Position numbers and translations under genes: made by a program. Below are positions 1 through 13,045 of a stretch of DNA of 64,000 bases, piece after piece. This stretch comes from Emydura subglobosa (lineage: Eukaryota; Chordata; Testudines; Chelidae). Numbering within the stretch: position 1 is the first letter of the stretch; every line of letters starts with the position of its first letter. Location of the stretch: positions 15,845,049 to 15,909,048 of the forward strand of contig ML679956.1 of the NCBI GenBank assembly GCA_007922225.1. The letters run 5' to 3'. The notes beneath the pieces were generated by a model, which saw nothing but the letters and a program-made list of their open reading frames with translations, ran no database searches and had not been told where the DNA came from.

Positions 1-1490
1 TTTATATACGTCCAGGAGAGGGCTGAGTAGTACAAGACATATTTCTGGGGAGAAATCTAGAACTGGGGGTGTTTTGGGATCCCCTGCAATATAACCATGG
101 CTGGCAAGAGCCAAGCGTGACTGACTGGCTACAGCTCACACACAGACAGAGCTGGGAGTGACTTTGATGCTGGAGGCTGTCTGTGAGCAGTCAAGACTGG
201 AAACTACAGCAGCAAAGCATTGTAAAGCGCACCCCCCGTTAGAGGGCAGAGCAGACACAGCTACACATTAGTCTGAATTGTACCCTGGGTATCTCTCTCC
301 CACACACATGCACACGCCCACCCAATGAATTTTCTTTTGATTTATATGTAGCAGTTTTTGACAAACCGCAATGTAATGAAAAAAGTATCTATGTGGACTG
401 ATTTTTTTTTTTAAATAAAGAGCAGTAAAATATACCTTGCAAACCAATTACAATTTTAAAATATAGTAAGTTTAATGTAACAAAGAATATTATGGTCACA
501 CCTTTTCTTTGTGGTTTTGCGTGAAGCCTGGAAGATCATTTCACCCCTGTGTCACCTACCCTAAATTTTTCAGGAAACATCTGATAATTGGTGTGCATCT
601 TTTTCCAGGCTGCAGGGCTGATTCAAACAAATCTCTGACTCTGCAAAGGCCTCCAGCTATCCCGTTATCAGCAACATGAAAAATTCAGAGTCTGCACTAC
701 CTTAGAAAGCCAGATGGCGGAAGATTTTAGTTCCACAGACTGTGAGCTAGTACAGAAAGTGTCCAAATCTGGTGTGTATTTATTGTTCCCTGCAGTGCAG
801 TCAGTTTATTATCACAGAGCATTCAGTACGCATAAACCAACATGCAACCCACACTCAGGGTGGAATCCTAGCCCTACTGAAGTCAATGGTAGTTTTGTCA
901 CTGACTTTAATAGGGCCAAGATTGAACACCACCTGGGTGTCTCTGGGGCCTGAGCAGTGAAAACTCCACTACCATGTCAGCCAGAGTGGAACAACTTCAA
1001 CGGAGACATTGGGGGAGCCTCACAGTGCCTACAGAACTACTGTAAAACATCACATTACAGTCAGACAGGGGAAGAAGGATGGATGGTCTTTGATTCTATC
1101 AGTCTAGGTTATTATATCACACCCATTACGATGAGACCTGAGAACCTGGTTATTTATTTTTCGAATTATAGAAGTGACCAGAGACTTCTATCTGGATTGG
1201 GAACCCATTGTGCTGGGCTTCCCCAATGTCTCCCATTCAAGTTGTTCTACTCTGGATTAATTAGCAAAAAGTCACAGGAGTAGGAGACTGAATCCTGGAT
1301 CACATCCCAGGTGAGTGCTCTGGGCTACAGAGTCGTTTGCATGCTTGTATTCTCCTGCGCGCTCTTTCTCACTCGCTCTCTGGCCCAAATTACTCTTTGA
1401 GAGAGACAGAGTGGTTTGAGAATTGCAGTGATTTCCTAGGCATATAAAAATTAGACACTGTGACAGAACATCACAATGCCTGACTTCTTT
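1..1490. other. unique intronic sequence, nothing recognised
   Basis: No repeat family or coding signal was recognised. The short open frames here have no protein-like composition and are of chance length. A T run occurs at about 402-411. Confidence 0.35.
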
Positions 1491-1610
1491 TGTGCATTCA
1501 GGGCTAAGTGACTTGCCCAAAGTCATACAAACAGTATGTGACAGAACTAGGAATTTGAACTCAGAATTCCTGAGATTCAGTCCACTGCTTTAACTGTAAA
1601 AACATCCTTT
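1490..1610 (-). repeat. MIR-type SINE fragment
   Basis: On the plus strand the text reads AAGTGACTTGCCCAAAGTCA followed by a stretch like the end of the MIR core and head in reverse. That is the complement of the conserved MIR core 'gaccttgggcaagtcactt'. It is old and diverged, and covers only the core and part of the tRNA-related head. Confidence 0.65.
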
Positions 1611-4130
1611 TTACCTCTCCACATTTCTTGATTTTCCAAGATGTTCCTATTTAAATTTGTATTGTAACCATACTAAGTATGGAGTTCTGAGCATAAACAA
1701 TATGAAATCAGCATAGTTCAAAATGAATTCTTAATTGTGTAATACAAGTCTTATTTTATTTCAAAGCACTGAAATGTACAGCATGTCCTTCTGAATCTCC
1801 TTAAACCTCTCACCCCATTTCAGTGGCTCTCCAGTTTTGGTCTTTTGTCCCAGATTTCTACATTGGAGAATTGAGAAATCTGTTTGGAAATCTTATGCTC
1901 TTTTAGGTCTGTCTGAACACACTGAAAGCAAATCAAGGAAATATTTATGTAGTGTGGTCATGAAGTCATTAGCAAGTGGGCTGAGAAATCACAATTCTTT
2001 AAAAAGGGAAATTTAATTAAGTAATGACATGGTTGTAGTGCAGCTTCATATCCTTCTCATAGACAAGCATTCATTATGAGCTTGAATAGATTTTAGATAT
2101 TTAGCATACAGGATGTTAAATATTTAAGTTTTCTCTTAACAGATACATCTTCCTAACTGGTAAGCAATGGCTGATTACTGGATTCAAAGGATAAGCTTCT
2201 TTTAAGTGGTTTTTCTGTTTGGCTGGCTACCTGTAATATACAAATCTTGAACTTACTGTAAAGAAGATTCTGCCATTGTAATTTCCCAGTTAACCTATTA
2301 TCCAGGCATTAAACATATTATTGCTATACGAGTTCTTTCTCCAGACTTTTATAGGGCAAATATATGCACCACCTTTTTTTTTCTGGTGGGGACTGGCTAT
2401 ACCATAGTTGTTGGAGCAATGTGTTTAACCAAATTCATTTACCTAGTTATGGTCTCTATCTTACCAAAGCAATTGATCTTGCTAAAGACTGGAGCCCTGA
2501 AGACATCTGTCATAGGTTCTGTGTCTGGCTTGTTTCCATGCCACAAGCCAGGAGGTAGTATATGACTTCAGGGTGAGTGTTGTACTATATTAAAATGCCA
2601 TATGTTGAAACAAGACAGGTAAAGAGGACTCAAATATAACATTGCATAGAAGGTTTTTAGCAAAGCTATTCACACTTTACACCCCCATTACATTTATTTT
2701 ATTTTTTGATTTAGGAAGAGATCCACTAGCTATTTCTAGTTTTGAACATATTATGAAGCTATTGTTAAAACAGTGGCAAATAGGTCAAAAAACCAGATGC
2801 AATCCTCCGTTGTAATTATGCTGGGTAATCCTCTGCATTGTAATTATTTTAAAACAAATTATTCTAATTTTAATTTACAATCTTTGATTTGTCTTCTGCA
2901 CAAGAACCAAAGTATCCTTGCTTCAGAATTAACAAAACTGCACTGTATGCCACATATCAGCCTAGTTAATTTACTGTTGTTCTGCAGCTATACAGCATAA
3001 GATGATAAATCAAAAGCTAATATTTGCTACCACCTTTTAAAATAAAGTTGCTGACAGACTAGAGAGAGGCTAAATGAGGCTTATTGATGTCTCATTCTAA
3101 TTAAATATAAGGTAAATGTTCTGTAATTGCAACTTTCATTAAAATCTGAACATGTGATTTGCAAGCTTCCTGATGCTGCCCTTTAAAAAGCATTTTTAAA
3201 TATTTTGGTCTGCTAGCATTGAGACATTATAGCTTAGCAGTGTAGTGGTAACTTAATAAGCTAGCCGGATTTGTCTTGCACAAATTGTTCTTCATATGCA
3301 AAGCTGTCAAACAGATTGACTACATAATTCTTCTTCACATGAAATAATATGATAAAGGTCCCAGTATCAAATTGAATGCTTTACCGTAACTAGCATTTGG
3401 AATCTTTCATGCATAGGCTGGAATTGTTTTACAATAGACGTATTGTTTAGTGGCAAACAGGCTCATTTCTTAACATCCATCAATTTTCTTTTAATGGTAG
3501 ACATTATACTTCTTGCTAGAAGTTTGCGTTTGAGCTGTAACACACTGGAAAATGAAGTACACTTCCCAGTTATATTTAACATTGTTTAAATGGGTAAATG
3601 TTCAAATTACATTATCAATACTGCAGGCAGGTTTTTTTTACTTCTTTTACAGATGCCTGACGTATTCTATTTTATGGGAGATGAAGGCAGGAAAAAATTT
3701 ACATTCTTGGATGCTTTAAATTAGAATCTCTATTAACAATTTAGACTTTTGTGTTATGAACATTGATTTCATCTCTTACAATGACTCCTTTTAATGAAAT
3801 TGTTTAGGGCTCAGTTCACCACAAAGGAGAGGCAGCTCTCTGCACTGTGGAAGCCAAGTTAGGGTCACAGATTTTGGCTCTGTCATCGTGCGAATCATTC
3901 AGTAGGAAACATGATGGGCCAGAGAACAATTTTCAGCTAATTTCATGATTGCTTCGAGAGCAGAGGTGAAAAACTCATGTTAATGAGTCTCCCACGTCTT
4001 ACTCTTTTCCACCTAATTCAGTGGGGCTAATAAAAGCTCTGATTATGAACTGAAGCTAATTTTTAAACGGTCTGAAAGGTAGATCAATTTCTGATGCCAG
4101 AAGATAGAGAGGCCTTGTGGATGGAGTAGA
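1611..4130. other. repeat-poor AT-rich intron; possible conserved noncoding stretch
   Basis: No transposon was recognised across about 2.5 kb. About 3780-4080 contains several AT-rich homeodomain-like cores (TAAT, CATTAA) among less AT-rich sequence. This is the texture often seen in conserved noncoding elements of developmental gene introns. Conservation itself cannot be judged from one sequence. Confidence 0.3.
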
Positions 4131-4345
4131 TGGAGCATGTGGCCGAGACACAGAATCTCCTGCTTTCTAATCCTAATGTGTCGCTGATTCTCTTGATGCC
4201 CTTGAGAAAGTCACTTCATCTCTTTGTTTCAGTCTTCCCATTTGTAAAATAAGAATAATATTTACCTTTCGTGTGGGGATTAATTAACGAATGTTTGTAC
4301 CTTGCCTTGAAAATGTAACATGTAACGTAAGTGCTAAGTATCATG
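4130..4345 (+). repeat. MIR-type SINE
   Basis: The stretch contains 'cttgagaaagtcacttcatc' followed by 'ttcccatttgtaaaataaga' and a tail mentioning a single-exponent AT-rich end. These are the core and downstream parts of MIR in sense orientation. It is diverged but continuous. Confidence 0.75.
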
Positions 4346-4509
4346 AATACTGGCTAGCGGAATTAAAAAATGAATTTAACAGTTTTCCTGCTCCTTAATG
4401 TACCCGGTACATAGGACAAAATGTCCCTCTCATGCTTCTCTGTGTAGATGATATATCTCATTTGAAATGTCAGGCCTCCAAAGCAATATCAGCCCATCAA
4501 AGTGAAATT

Positions 4510-4553
4510 GATTTAGATTTAAATCCCCGCTCAGGTGGATTTAGATTTAAATC
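4510..4553. repeat. 16-bp perfect direct repeat, GATTTAGATTTAAATC
   Basis: GATTTAGATTTAAATC occurs at 4510-4525 and again at 4538-4553, separated by 12 bases. Each copy contains the self-complementary core GATTTAAATC (one base short of perfect). It looks like a remnant of an AT-palindrome repeat; the family was not identified. Confidence 0.6.
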
Positions 4554-4752
4554 AGCAGATATTGACCACAACTGTCCTATGATGGGGTCTTGACCTCTGT
4601 TACCCTAATGCAGATCAGGTGACTACAGGGGACTAAAATTCAGATGTTCTTGACTCTCTGCAGTAAAAGTAACACTTTTATCATACCAACTTAGTACACA
4701 CCTGTCTCCAAGGAAATTAATTCTGTCACAGACCACTTAGTAGCCACCACAT

Positions 4753-4990
4753 CATAGAATCATAGAAATGAAGGACTGGAATTGAACTCAAGAGGTTACC
4801 TCGTCCATCCCCCCCGTGCTGAGTCAGTATTAAATATAAACCATCACCTAGACCATCCCTGTCAGGTGGTTGTCAAACCTGTTCCTAAAAACCATTAACA
4901 ACAGGGATTCCAGTGCTTAGTTATCCTTAATAATTGGAAAGTTTTTCCCAATATCTAAACTGAATCACCCCTAGAGCAAACTAAGCCACT
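4753..4990 (-). mobile_element. CR1 LINE 3' end fragment
   Basis: The left end carries the doubled CATAGAAT-type octamer (CATAGAATCATAGAA) that marks a reversed CR1 3' terminus. It is followed by diverged CR1 text that includes 'gggattccagtgcttagtta' and 'aaagtttttcccaatatcta'. Reading right to left it is a 5'-truncated CR1 of about 240 bases with no intact coding frame. Confidence 0.8.
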
Positions 4991-5029
4991 TACTTCTTGA
5001 ATCTAATCCAGGTCAATAGTGTTGGAATA

Positions 5030-5929
5030 TTATCAAATAAAGACACATTGTGTTCTTAATTCTGATTAATTTATTGTGATTTTCAAGCTCTAACATATGA
5101 GTAGATTTTTTTTTTCCTGAAGAGTGTTTGCTAACCCCAACAGAGAGAGAGGACTTCATGTTGGCTCAGGCGTAACATTTATGAACTGATTGCAAAGTCC
5201 AACATAAAATGGATCCATTATGAGTTAGTGCTTGACACATTGTGGGTGGAATGATTTGGCTGAAATTGGTAAACTGAGAATTTTAATAAAATCTTTAAAG
5301 CAAAGAAAGTGCTTTTTAGTGAAAAAACAAAACAAAAACCCAACATATTACTTAGCTGACTCATTTAAGGAGAGACCAGGAGGATTTAACTCCTGACTGG
5401 CTGAATGCTTTTTCTGAAATTTTATGTAAATTCTCATGGCTAAAGTTAGAAATTAAAATACCAAGTTTCAATCTTGCAAAATATTTATTCTTGTGGAGTT
5501 CTAACCAATTGAAAATTAGAGTTTGATCATTTAAATTCAGATACGAACTTATAGTTTATTTAACTATAGTTTAAATGATAACTTCATACTCTTTAGGACA
5601 AGAGAAAACTGGCCACATCTCCAATTTATAAGGCTCAGTGGTGACATTTAGGGAGAGCCCAGTGTTGGACAAAATTCCAAACTGATCCCTCTGCACTGTC
5701 AATCCTGGGCTGATATGAAGTGGGGTGGGACTCTAGCCTTACTCTGCCCAACCCTCTGAGCACTGTGCATGCAGTGGATGGAGGCAGGGAGAAGTTCTTG
5801 TGTTCCCTTATGCAGGCAATAAAGGGAGACTAGGGAAAGTCCTGTAGCCACATCAAGGTCAGGCAAATTCATCCCTCAATTATGTATGCACTGTTGGCTT
5901 AACAGTTTCACAACCTATAGACTGCTGTT
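5030..5929. other. unique intronic sequence, nothing recognised
   Basis: AT-rich sequence with a T run at about 5108-5116. No repeat family, RNA gene or coding signal was recognised. Confidence 0.3.
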
Positions 5930-6135
5930 TTCAGTGTTGTTGTAGCCATGTTGGCCCCAGGATATCAGAGAGAAAATGGTTGAGATGATATCTTTTATTG
6001 ATCCAACTTCTATTGGTGAGAGAGACAAGATTAGAACCACACAGAGCTCTTCTTCAGGTCTCTGTATCTCAAAAGTTTGTCTCTTTCACAAACAGAAGTT
6101 GATCCAACAAAAGATAGCCTCACACACCCTGTTTT
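5930..6135 (+). repeat. turtle SINE-like repeat with internal inverted repeat
   Basis: The head reads GTTGTAGCCATGTTGGCCCC and is followed by 'ttttattgatccaacttcta' and the phrase 'cagagctcttcttcaggtct'. I recognise this as an abundant turtle repeat. Its two halves are related: 5989-6024 and 6081-6116 pair as inverted arms, with 29 of 36 positions matching by hand alignment. This copy appears shortened after the 'ttcaggtct' phrase. Confidence 0.65.
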
Positions 6136-7870
6136 TTTATAGACTGACAGTTGACATCCAAACAGATCCGGCTTCATGCCACAAGCAAACTGTACATCTG
6201 CCATTTGCTTAAATATCTAGCACTGAACTAACAGAGAAGCAAAACTTGGCCAAAGGAAGTTTAAGCATCAGCTCAAAATATAGTATAATTTATCACCATG
6301 GGATTTATAATTATAAGAACAATTTAAACTGCCAAGAAAGATTGCGGAAACACTGTGATTAAAGATATTCAAGGCTAGACAATCTAGATATATCAGTCAG
6401 AAACACTGTGGGCCTGATTCTCCTCTCCTTTTGATCAACTTCACTGAACTCAATATAAATATTCAGACATAAAATCTGCATAAATGGGGAATCAGAATCT
6501 GTAGATATAAGGAAATCAAACCTGTTTTGATGCATCCACTAAACAGGCAACCAACATGATTCTAGTAACAGGTCTACACTCTGTTACACATCACATTCCT
6601 AAATAAAAATATATTTTTAAAAAACCTTAAAACCATTCTACTGTATGTATTCCCTATATATGAAAAATGAACAATATGAAATTCACATCTTGGAAGAAAT
6701 GTATCATCATCTCAGGATGTTCCTTGCATTGAAACTAGCAACAACAACCAAAAAAGAGGTGGGAAGAAGTTTTCATTCCCATTACTCTCAAAATAAACAA
6801 TCGGTTCAGAAATCCTGATGCTGTGTGACTTTACATTGTAGCCTACCCACTTCAAGTGCCAACAACACAGACAGCAACATGCTACATTGAACTCATTTAT
6901 CATTCAGCTCTTATAACTCTGTAAACAAATAATGGGATTTGTGCACTTATCTCCCACACACCACTTTGAAAAATTTCCCCAAACTGAATATATCAAAGAG
7001 CATTATGTGCATTTTCAATAAAAATGCTTCTATAAACAATGAGGCTATAGTAACAGAGCTTCCTGCAGCTGTGCATATAGTAGATTCACAGTTTAAAAAA
7101 AACAGGAGGCATCTGAACTGTTGAACATTTGGGAAAAAAACCTTCATGAGGTATTTTCATAGGGCTAATAAGAATTTCCCAGATGAACTGCATTGCAGAT
7201 TACGTATCTTCAGTCCACATGTTGAATCCCATGGAGAATAAGAAATTCTCAGTGCGGATTAGATCACAGAATTTAACTCCAAATTTGCAAATTACATAAA
7301 GCTATGGAAGTTTTAGTTTATTCACGATCAGCTCTGTCACAACTTCATCAGCAATCTACAAACCTGAACCTGTACAGTGTCCACAAAATCTCAGATCAGC
7401 AACAACCTGAGTTTATAAGGTACTTCTCACAAAGAAGTTTCAGAGAGCTGCATGAAATCTTCACTTATGGTTAGAGAAAAAAAAGTCAATGGATAGACTG
7501 GTCAAAGTATCAGCATGAGTGAGAAGTTAGGGCCATTAGGAAGGGCTCTTGCTTTAACGTTATTAAAATGCTTGCTAGCTACTGTATATAAGCAATAATC
7601 ACAAAAGACAGTCCATTACGGTTTTAGGAAGAAAAATCACTGATTTCAATAGCACTGCACCCACTTATTCCAGCTGACGATCTGTCCTAGATTCTTAGGA
7701 AAAAAATGTACTGTGGTATATTAAACAGAGTGACTGCTGGCAGATCTTCCTCCACATTCTCTCTAAAAGCATAATTTCTATTTCTTCCACTTAACAGCCA
7801 CCCTACTGGTCATTTTTAATTAGTAACTCCATTTTCTGTTTATTTCATTTTTAAAATATCAAAATAGTTC
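6136..7870. other. unique intronic sequence, nothing recognised
   Basis: AT-rich. Around 6413-6500 there is a 'gggcctgattctcc' phrase typical of a family of short palindromic amniote repeats, too diverged to delimit. No coding signal. Confidence 0.3.
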
Positions 7871-8654
7871 CTAATGAAGAGTTAAGAGTCAGATTTTCAA
7901 AGTTAGATCATGCACAATTGCATGTATGCACCTGTGCAACCTCAAACGAATGCACAGAGGTAGCCAACTTGTGTCTGAAAATGAAGTATGTACGTACATA
8001 TAATACATACACTATATAGACAGATTAGGTATTTGTCAGTATAAGGTAGGAAGGCGCTGACGTATGCGACAAATGCACACACCTAAATTAGAATATCTGA
8101 CCTTAAAGACAAGCAATTACATAGGTAACTGCTAACAAATTAGGGAATTTTGCTGAACCTTTTAAAACATGTGAGCAGTTCCCGAGAAGTGGTGACTGTG
8201 GCATTGAGGGTCTGTGTCTTCAGGTGCTGATTTTCCCAGACAGAGAGTCTGGGTGGGATGCTGCAGAGCTCGTTATTGTTATGCATAGCCACTGCCGGTT
8301 GATAAAGCAGAGCTCTTGTTGCACCTTGAACACTGGGCGATCAGTGGACATCACAGTGACACTTTCTCATTCTTTCTTACCTTCAGCACACAAGGATAGA
8401 TTAGCAAGGAGAAATAAGCAAAGAGAAACCTGGTACATATGAGGTCAGATTCATCCACTTTCACAAAATGAGTTCCCTCATTACTGAGAGAACACATGAA
8501 GGAAAAGAAAGGGAAAGTTGAGGAAAGGGCTCCAGAAAGTCTTGGGATATGGACACTTAAGTACTAACATGATTAGTAATACAATTCTTTGATACTGTTA
8601 GCTCAGTTATGCCTATTACAGGGTTGAGCTCTGGCAGAGAGAGTTGCACCTCTG

Positions 8655-8922
8655 AGGACAGGACAAGAAGCAATGGGCTTCAATTGCAGCAAGGGAGGTT
8701 TAGGTTGGATATTAGGAAAACCTTCCTAATTGTCAGGACAGTTAGGCACTGAAATAAATTGCCTAGGGGGACTGTGGAATCTCTGTCATTGGAGGTTTTT
8801 AAGAGCTGGTTAGACAATCACCTTTCAGGGATGGTCTAGAGAATACTTAGTCCTGCCTTGAGTACAGGGGACTCGACTAGAATACCTCACGAGGTCCCTT
8901 CCAGGCCTATGAGACTATGATT
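8655..8922 (+). mobile_element. CR1 LINE 3' end fragment
   Basis: The text runs through CR1 C-terminal coding sequence ('gggaggtttaggttggatat', 'ggaatctctgtcattggagg') into the 3' UTR phrase 'aggtcccttccaggcct'. It ends in a TATGAGACTATGATT terminus like the CR1 octamer repeat. It is 5'-truncated, as most CR1 copies are, with no intact frame. Confidence 0.85.
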
Positions 8923-9892
8923 AATTTTTCAATTAAATATTTTTTTCCTCAGAAAATGCCAGTCTGTCTTTTTGCAAGAAAATACCCATTTTGATTAAAC
9001 TTACACTGAGAAATATTTTTCAGGACTAGAAATTTCTAGTCAAAACCAGAGAGAAAGAGAGACTGCTCTGGAATTTTATAGGTTAAAGACTAGTATAAAC
9101 ATTATATAGAAAGAATTAAATAAAGAATAATATCCTATCAGATTTTTTCTGTAAAGGTCCCATGCAAAAGAAGGCATAATTTGGCCCCGTTTGTTTAAAT
9201 ACAGAAGATTACAAATTGATTGGTAAATGGTTGCTTTTAGGGTCCGCAAGAATTAATTAAAAGACTTTTAAAGAGATATCAGTTGAAAAAAACATTCAAG
9301 TTTAATTTAGCAAACCAATAAGATTCCCTTTCTTTCTTTCTCTCCCTCATTTTTGTTTTAAAGAGTTCTAATGCCTGAATTAGATGGAAAGTGTCTTGGT
9401 ATCATATTACAACTTTAATTAAATCAAGTCAGTACACACAGTAAAAACACTGGATCAAATTAAACTAGTCGGTGGTTATGTATCATACCGTAATTCATAT
9501 CTCTGCATAGCTATTTACTGTTAACATTTGTTTTATATCCAGCTGTTGAGTACTCCCATTCTACTGCTTCTTACCAAGTATATTGCAAAAACCAATATTC
9601 GCTCTTTTTAAATTACAGCATTCATTTTATTCTTGTTTTCCAACTGTACAGGGAAAACGTCTATGACATTTTTCGCTACCTGCTCCTTCTTCCTGTTACT
9701 GCCTAACATTTGATTTGAACTTGGCATACTATTACCAACAAAACCTGAAAACCTCAAAAATGTGCAGTTTTTTGTATTTAATATCTAGTTGGCTTTGAGT
9801 AAACCTCCACAAATTTGGGGGTCATATTTACTGATTTATTTTGCTTGAAAATATTATGTATTTATTATTTGTTTTGTAGCAGAAGCTACAGG
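8923..9892. other. unique intronic sequence, nothing recognised
   Basis: AT-rich sequence with a short TTTC run near 9328-9342. No repeat family or coding signal was recognised. Confidence 0.3.
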
Positions 9893-9980
9893 CCTCAATC
9901 AAGGGTCAACACACTGTAGCATAAGGCACCGTACCTACACATAACAAAAAGATGACTCCTGCGCCAAAGAGCTCACAAAC
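9893..9980 (-). repeat. CORE-SINE/MIR tail, interrupted by a DNA element
   Basis: Plus-strand text 'aggcctcaatcaagg' followed by 'acataacaaaaagatgactc' and 'ccaaagagctcacaaac' is the reverse of the amniote MIR/CORE-SINE tail. The match stops where the next element's terminal GTCTGCACT begins, so the SINE is cut by a younger insertion. Confidence 0.65.
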
Positions 9981-9981
9981 G

Positions 9982-10205
9982 AAGATTACGTCTGCACTCT
10001 AAAAGTGGGGGGCGGGTGCAATTCCCAGCTCGCATACACACACTCACACTAGCTCAATAAGTAGTAAATAGCCACTGGTAGTACAGGCAGCAGCAGCACA
10101 GCTTAGCCAGCGGAGTATACACCCATGGCTTTAGGGTGGCTTGTACTTGGCCCAGCTAAGCTGTGCGACCACTGGCGATGTCCAGGCTACCAGCAGCTAC
10201 ATTAT
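9982..10205 (+). mobile_element. non-autonomous DNA transposon (Harbinger-like, GTCTACACT family), partial
   Basis: The element starts TACGTCTGCACT and continues with 'gcaattcccagctcgcatac', 'cactagctcaataag' and 'gcttgtacttggcccagcta'. I recognise this as a turtle MITE family with palindromic ends. The matching right terminus was not found, so this copy is partial or its end is too diverged to see. Confidence 0.5.
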
Positions 10206-13045
10206 AAAGACACAGGTGTTCATTTTAAAAATGGCTATTATTCTATGGCAATAGTAAAACACAATTTTATGTACAATGAAATCCTGCTGTGGACAATAAT
10301 TGTTCATATTACCATAATTTTTAAATCAACTATCAGTCCATGTAAAAAGTCTGTTTCTTACCAAAAGTCCCACTTTTTGCCATTACTGGCTCATCTGCTT
10401 TTTGACCACATTATGAATACAGAGAAAACAGTGTCATGGCAAGACTGAAGCATCCGAAAGCTCCATTCATGTTGTGAAATGACATTCCTCTTCATTATCT
10501 TTAATCTTACACCACTACCTAGCCAGACTTTGGCTGCATGGATTCATTTCATTTTTATTTTTAGATAGCTACATGGAAAGATACTATGTAGCTCAATAAT
10601 GGGACTATTTCTGCTATCTTTGTTTTACACGTTGAAAAAATATATGGAAATGGATACACTGACATGTAGAAATAGATAGGCATCCATTTTCTTAAATTAG
10701 TTATTATAATTCAGTTAATTGATAGTTTAAGATGCTTCTGAAAGATTAATAACTTCAAATTTGCCCCTTGATCCAGAAGATATCTTAGTCACTGGTGACC
10801 AGATTTTGATATGCTTAGTCGTGTTCATCAGCACCTTACTCCATGCATAGTCCTATCAGTGGGGGTTCTTGCAGGGTGCTTTGCATGTTGAAGGGTTTCT
10901 CCATCTGGTTCAAAGTAAGGCACTGTGCAACATGAATGAAGGGGGCAGAACTTGGCCGTTGGCAATTGGTTAAATATTTGTAACCTCTACTTCTTTGGAA
11001 ACATGAAATATGTGCAGCACTTGTGCTCTGTAGCATTTAGCTAAGGAGGAAGCTATTTGGTGCAATGACTAATGGTTGATTTTTTTAAAGCATATGTATA
11101 TGGTATAGAAGAGCACACAGTCACCTTTTTATTCTTTAAAATTTATTAGTCTGTGATATTAAAAGGGACTAAAAAGTGAGTCAAGCCCCCAACTTCCACT
11201 GAATTTCAATGGGACTTGGACACCTACCTACCTTAGGGTCCTTGGAAAATCCCAGCCTTAAAATATGTATTTTCAATAAGTCTCATTGGAGACAAGATGG
11301 CTTAAAGGATTGTTAATAGGATGTAAAGGCTTTCCCCTCCAGCTCATACACATGCACACACAAAATATAAGGAACAGGAAGTGAATAAGAGAAAAGGACA
11401 AGGATGACCTAAGCAATGTCTGCCACTTGATCTGCAGCTTTTACTCATGCAATAAGCCATAGATCTTGACATTAGTGAAGTTCTTCCATGGCTGAAATTA
11501 GATGTAGTACAAGGACTATAATGTGTAGCTTTTCCCACAAGACTGTAAATGGGCACAACTGACACATGTTGGTTTTGTACTGGGGACAGGAGAAGACTTA
11601 GGATCTGAATACACCCATTCCAATTTGAGAACTGAGTCAGAATCTGAATTCTAGTCTCCCAATGATTAATTCACAGCACTAACTACCCAACAGCAAGGAA
11701 CTTATACAAGAAGCTTAACAACTAATACTGCACACCTATCACGTATTATTTTGGTATGGATATTATGCAGAATTGCAGCTACTCCAAAACGTAATGATAA
11801 CGCCAAGCCTTTAACTGCAATGTTGAACATACCTTTCTATTCCAAACAGTTGACTAAATAATAAATATTTAACAAAAGTATGGAGAGCAAAGAAAAGAGA
11901 TTAAATCTAAGGACTTTGTGTAGTACAAAAGAATGTCATATTATTTGAACAAATGGAGCAAGAAATATGATATGCCAAAAATCACTTTTACTGGTAGCGT
12001 GTCTGCAAATCAGAACTAATGTGAACAGTAAGACTTGTCCACATAACAATAAAGTAAAAGGGTAAATAAAAGAAAACAGGCTATTTATTGATAACCAGAA
12101 CTGGGCAGCAAAGAAGTTAAAAATACAGTGTAGATGCAAGATACAAAGAGAGCTTTCATCTCCACTGAAGGATAATAGGACAAACTGTGTCTCTTCTTGT
12201 GTATACGCAAGAGAGGGAAACGTGCACAATTGTGTATGAAAAGCAGCTAAGGGTTGGTAAATTGTTGCGAACACCCAAATAAAACAGGATCCCTAGTTCC
12301 TGGTCATCTCCTACCTACAGGCATACACTCCAATTGAGTTTAAAAATTCCTCAGCAGCTTTTATAACAAGTATAATGTATGTGTTATCTGGACATTTCAT
12401 GTCTGAACTATTATAGTACACTTGATTTGAAAGTGCTTCTGAAAAGTATATAGAAGCTTCAGTTAGTACAGAATAAAAAGGTCAAGGAGATAAACCACGA
12501 TGAGCATAAAACTTTTGATTTCCAAATGCTGTATGGAAGTTTGCTTCAGAATTCAATTCAAGGAATTGGTTATCTTTAAAGGCCTAAATGATCAAGGACT
12601 GAGTTCTTTCAGAGATCAGCTCTCCCTTTATCTCTAGCTGCAACTTTAATGTCTGCTATGGTGCTTGTGCACTCCATTTCTGGAGCTGAAATTTCCAGAA
12701 GCATCTACATACTGTTTCCAGAAGAGACCCCTTACTTATGGAACCTGCTCCATCTTACAACTTAACAGAGCAAAACTAATGAGCTTCAGCACACAGTGCA
12801 AGGAAAACTTGTTTGGGCTGATTTTTAATTCATTCATTAAAATAATAAGGGGACATGGGCTATATATAACTTTACTGAGTGACTCATTTTTTAGACCATT
12901 GGTTTTCAGCAACGTGAGGTACCTGAGATGCCATGTAAACAACTGAAGAAATAAGATATTTATTTTCCTTCACTTCTATATTATTTTTAGTTTACGTTAG
13001 TCTTCTCTTCCTCAGTGTGAGCACCATTCTTCAATGGCTTTTGGA
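10206..13045. other. mostly unique intronic sequence
   Basis: Around 11180-11260 the phrase 'tttcaatgggacttggac' and 'ggaaaatcccagcc' belongs to a short old amniote repeat. The rest shows nothing recognisable and has no coding signal. Confidence 0.3.
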
